This document shows, in pieces, positions 60,124 to 64,000 of a DNA stretch of 64,000 bases; the stretch's first letter is position 1, and each line of letters begins with the position of its first letter. The translations under genes and the position numbers were made by a program. This DNA comes from Pyrus communis (taxonomy: Eukaryota; Streptophyta; Magnoliopsida; Rosales; Rosaceae), in assembly GCF_963583255.1 (NCBI RefSeq), contig NC_084815.1, positions 18,822,807-18,886,806 on the forward strand, read 5' to 3'. Below the pieces are notes generated by a model that worked only from the letters and a program-made list of their open reading frames with translations, was not told where the DNA came from and made no database searches.

Positions 60124-63100
60124 TCAAGATCTAAATGTCATCCAAATCCCACTAAATGCTATGAACAGGGTTACGGCTAAAGGAATACCAACCAAAATAA
60201 CAAATGTAGGACTCGGGCCGTGGTGTTTGGGCAGTTCCTTCGAAGACACTGACAGCCCCATATGGCTGCTGGGTGATGCACCGTCCCTTCCCGTCCTTAA
60301 CCTCAACTTTCTTGGGGCTTCTTCAGCAGCCCTCTTCTCATCAACCAGTTCTGTTGGTGAGCCATCGCTAATTTTCCTGCCCATGTCTGACTTCAAAAGA
60401 CGGGACTCTGCTTCCTGCTCATCGAAATTAGAAATCTTCTTCGTGGCTTCTTTGACCTGTAAGGAGACAATATTGCTCGTTTAGAATTTTATGGGAACAC
60501 CAAACAGATGTATATACAATGCTTATGTTGGCTTCGTTAATCATCCTTACCTCATAAATAGTTGACTGCACATTATCTTCTTCAGCAGGGGTTGTAGCTC
60601 TCACATTGCTATCAACAACTGACCGAGGTGAAGTACTCATCTGCAAACGGATTCTTCTAGAACCAGGGGCCTGAGTTGCAGAATCACCTGAACTTAATGG
60701 TTGTTGAGGCTTGGGGGCCTTCATCTTGATTCCTGATCTACCTACAACATTGGAATCATAGTTGACGGAATTCTTCATAGTGGCCAAGTCTTCCTTATCG
60801 TTGATTTCCGCATGCTCTCTCTCATGTTCATCAGAGGTCAGACTCTGCTGTATAGCTTCTCTAGCCTGTATGGAACAAATAGAGTTAAGTTTGAAAATGC
60901 ATAAGAAGCAACAACAGAGATATTAAGGTAGTGTCCCAAGGACCCTTACCTCAGTATTAGCAGATTCTACTTCATCTTCTCCCCCGTAATCTGTCTCTCT
61001 CACGTTACTATTGGCAACGGGCCCGGATGAAATATTCATCTGCAAACGGATTCTTCTATGAGCAGTGTCCTGAGTTACAGAACTGTCTGAATTTGGTTGT
61101 TGTTGAGGCTGGTGAGGCCTAATCTTGATTCTACTTCTACCATCAGGATCAAAGCCATGGTTAATAGAATTATTCGTACTGGACCATTCTTCTTTGTTGC
61201 CGAATATCGCATGCTCTTCCTCCTGTTCATCAGAAGTAGGACTCTGCTGTATATCCTCTCTAGTCTGCATGAAACAGTCGGTGTAAAATTAGATAAATGC
61301 ATTCGACAAGAATTATTAAGTTAGCTTCACAAGGACACCCTTACCTCTGTAATAATTGATTGGACTTCATCTTCTTCCCTGCTGTAGTTTTCCTCGCTCT
61401 CATTGCCATTGGTAATTGACCCAACTGAACGGTCAACTAATAAATGAAGTCTTCTTGCAGCAGAGCCCTGATCTACAAAGTTATCTATATTTGGTTGTAG
61501 ATGAGGATGTCGATCCCTAATCTTGATTCCAGTTCCACCAACATCATCACCGCTGTGGTTATCAAGATTCTTCCAACTGGTAGATCCATCCAAACTATTG
61601 GACACATCATTGACTGAATTCACAGGAAACTGCTCAGCAAATGAGCATTGAGATAAATAAATGTCTGTCATATTTCCCATTCTAGGTTTTCGGTCATCAA
61701 ATGATGCTTGAGCTTTAGCTTGCCAATAACCAAATGAGGTGTTCAGCAGAACCTCGGAGCCAAATTGCTCATTGTACAAGCCAGATGCTCTCCTTTGCAA
61801 ATCATTCTGGTGCACAAGGACAAAGCAAAAGGTTACAGTTAGACCTCATTTCTAAATATACTACGAATTATTTTCAAAAGATTAATTCTAGAATTTCAAT
61901 TTCATGAAGTACACTAAGCATGCTAGACAGGAAAACAACCAAGAAGTACCAAAATTGGGGTTACAAGAAGCAAGAAATTATTTATTTTACCCATACCTGG
62001 GCAATTTTGGCGTCTGTGTTACCCCATACACCATTGAAACATGAGTTTCCTGGTGGCGTGGTGCATGCATGACCAGATAGATAAGTCTCATTTCCAATGA
62101 CCAAGTTCTTCTGACTAGTTGACTCCTCATAGGAGCTCTCATAATGGCTATTGCTGAACTCATCAAACAACTCCTTGAGGGATACATCCCGTTCACATGT
62201 GCCATCCTGAAAATGCAATACATTATCATAATTGCCAAAGTCACTGGTAAAAGGTGAACCCACATAATGTTCCAGCTCTGCATTAATCTGCGAATGCGAC
62301 AGCGAGAAGACTTTGCAATCAACCGGGCCGCCCAAAGACTCATAGAACGCCGGATTTTCTTCCATTGTCAGATGGCCCTACAGTTGAGAACCATGTTTCG
62401 TCACTAGTTGTTAATATTTGTAAACTTTTGTATAAATTTAGGAGTACAATACTGAACGTGACAAAAACAAAACATATCACGGACATCTTACCTGGATTCC
62501 TGTTTCTACTGCTCCATGATCTTCCATATCAGAGGCCATAAAACTGTTAACAGGTAGCTGACAAAAAGCATCAGGGGTCACTTTGTCAGACTTATCAGTC
62601 AACCACCTCATGATACCTTCCAACTGCTTTTCACCTTGCATCTCTGATGTAGCTGTTTCCTGAACTATATCTGAGGACTCATCAGGAGAAGACTTAGTTG
62701 TGGTAGGAGATAGACCAGTTTGTTCAACTTCGTCATACTTTGGTTCATCAGCCTTCTCTTCTGGTTTATGGAACAAGCGACAGAGAACAAAGGCACCCTG
62801 TATCAGAGAGTCATTTAAACATTATTCAGAACAAGTACGGATTTATTTATCAGTTCCAGGACAGGTAAGTTTCAAAATGTGCATCATCTCGAAGTATATA
62901 TATGAGAAGGGGTGAATAAGGCAAAGCATTAAGCAGAGGGAGTACCTGGCCGGGAGCAGTGCCATCGAGTTCCTTCTGAGTAGCACGATACTCGTGCATG
63001 ATCCAGCTGGTACGCTCGCCCTTGGGGGCACGGCCTCTGTAGAAAACCAAGGTCTTCTTCATCCCAACTTGGCCATTGCTGTTAGTGGCAAACTTGCACT

Positions 63101-63856
63101 GGCGGGACTTGATGGTCCGGTCCTTCCCCGTAGCCTTCCAGTATCCAGCATCAGTTGCTCTATTGGACCGATGGCCATTTGGGTACTTCCTATCGCGGGG
63201 GCAGAAGAAGAACCACTCTTGATCATCTGACTTTATCACCGATAGTTCTGCGCAAGCACAACGCAATTGACACTATGGACAGCTACAGGCTACAAGCTTC
63301 AAGCTTTACTACTATATTCGAGTTGGTTAATCCAAATTTCGTAATATTGTTTAAAATTACCATTCATAGCTCAGCTCAGGCAGATTAAATATGCACTACT
63401 TACAGCTAAAAGCTTCAACCTTACAACAATATCCGAGGTGGGTAATTAAAAGATTGAATTATTATTTATAATTATCACAATTACAGTGGAATTACGCAAG
63501 GAATCCACATAAAAATAAGGAGGATTTATTCATTGGTGATGTATGGAATAAAGGAAAAATTCTCAATCCAGCCAACCAAATATTCTTATTCAGAAATAAA
63601 CAAACAACGACTATAAATTCAAACCCCAAAAAATGGAGAGAGGGGAAGAGAGAGAGGGAGACAGAGGGAGACAGAGAAAAAAACAATTACTTGGCAAATC
63701 CCAGGGCTCCCATCTGCAGACATCGATTTCCGGGATGACTTGGACCTCGGAATCACGGCCGTTGATCTTCAGCCGGAGGAAGTGGTTGATGAGCTCCTCG
63801 TCCGTCGGCCTGAACCGAAACCCCAACGGCAGCGATTCCGTCGACAGCTCCGCCAT
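60124..63856 (-). CDS. Membrane-tethered NAC transcription factor (NTL type), eight exons
   Basis: Exons are 63691-63856, 62946-63247, 62492-62797, 61997-62377, 61345-61806, 60950-61264, 60551-60865 and 60124-60456. All borders are GT-AG, and together they give 859 residues. The start is [15 protein letters not shown] (ATG at 63856). The NAC DNA-binding domain covers about residues 9-165: [69 protein letters not shown] and [12 protein letters not shown]. The C-terminus has one hydrophobic segment (about residues 834-856), typical of NTL factors anchored in a membrane and released by cleavage under stress. Between them, the module GIKIR...RRIRLQM occurs three times (exons 5, 6 and 7). Exons 6 and 7 are exactly 315 bases each and clearly copies of one another. 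It is longer than usual for the family because of this. By its N-terminus it is closest to the NTL9/NAC091 group as I recall. Confidence 0.93.
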
Positions 63857-64000
63857 ATATCTCCTATCACTGATCTTCCTCAACTTTCCCAACTTTTCAA
63901 AACCCTAGCTCGCAGAAAAATTAAATTACTCCCGAACCCTGCTGTTTGTTTAGAGTAAAGTCGAATAAATTATGTTCGGAAATTTTGTGCTTTCTCCTCT
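63857..64000 (-). promoter_or_regulatory. 5' leader of the NAC gene, running off the right edge
   Basis: On the minus strand the sequence upstream of the ATG is a GA/AT-rich leader that includes AGGGTTTTGAAAAG. The promoter itself lies mostly outside the window. Confidence 0.5.

Noticed and set aside
1..64000. CRISPR arrays, bacterial operons, ribosome binding sites or riboswitches
   Set aside because: None seen; the window is plant nuclear DNA by gene structure and repeats. The hairpin array at 50601-50903 has variable spacing and is not a CRISPR.
1..64000. Endogenous plant virus sequence (for example pararetrovirus)
   Set aside because: No movement protein, coat protein or caulimovirus-type reverse transcriptase motif was seen. 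The only reverse transcriptase is the LINE.

Overview
This window looks like chromosomal DNA from a dicot plant, most likely a woody Rosaceae such as apple or pear. The genes are split by short introns with GT-AG borders. The intergenic DNA is AT-rich, full of microsatellites and packed with plant transposon classes: LINE, SINE, Cassandra, MITEs, Helitron and long LTRs. The Rosaceae assignment is inferred from the style of the repeats and proteins; no search was run.

Four genes look intact. (1) A NGATHA-type B3 transcription factor lies at 12763-14190 (+), apparently a single coding exon, with two short upstream ORFs before it. (2) A heavy-metal-associated isoprenylated plant protein (HIPP) lies at 38398-39663 (-), with three exons and a C-terminal CCLM prenylation box. 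(3) A small 63-residue protein of unknown function lies at 57488-57679 (-), with its own TATA box. (4) A membrane-tethered NAC transcription factor (NTL type) lies at 60124-63856 (-), with eight exons that join in frame to 859 codons. Two of its exons are tandem copies of exactly 315 bases.

Two stretches are decayed protein-coding genes: 33226-35335 (-), which has frameshifts, and 53870-54660 (-).

The rest is mostly mobile DNA. Bases 1-2337 are an LTR-type remnant on the minus strand and 2338-6942 a decayed L1-type LINE. A 1-kb foldback element is at 8107-9136, with a smaller relative at 18449-18775. Two small MITE families have three copies each, with 9-bp target duplications on the better copies. 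A TIR element at 42697-45451 has been split by a Helitron (43010-45094), and a related unsplit copy lies at 28169-28810. Two long LTR-like blocks lie at 47387-52598, the second holding an array of stem-loops. Two Cassandra solo LTRs carrying 5S rRNA-derived sequence (40424-40837 and 51063-51374) each have a perfect 5-bp target duplication. Several SINEs are present, one with a 17-bp target duplication.

The genes do not form a pathway. Two are transcription factors (leaf/gynoecium patterning and membrane-released stress signalling by family) and one is a probable metal-binding adaptor. The most unusual features are the exon triplication in the NAC gene, the stem-loop array at 50601-50903 whose stems differ in sequence but keep pairing, and the inverted 5S segment inside one Cassandra LTR.
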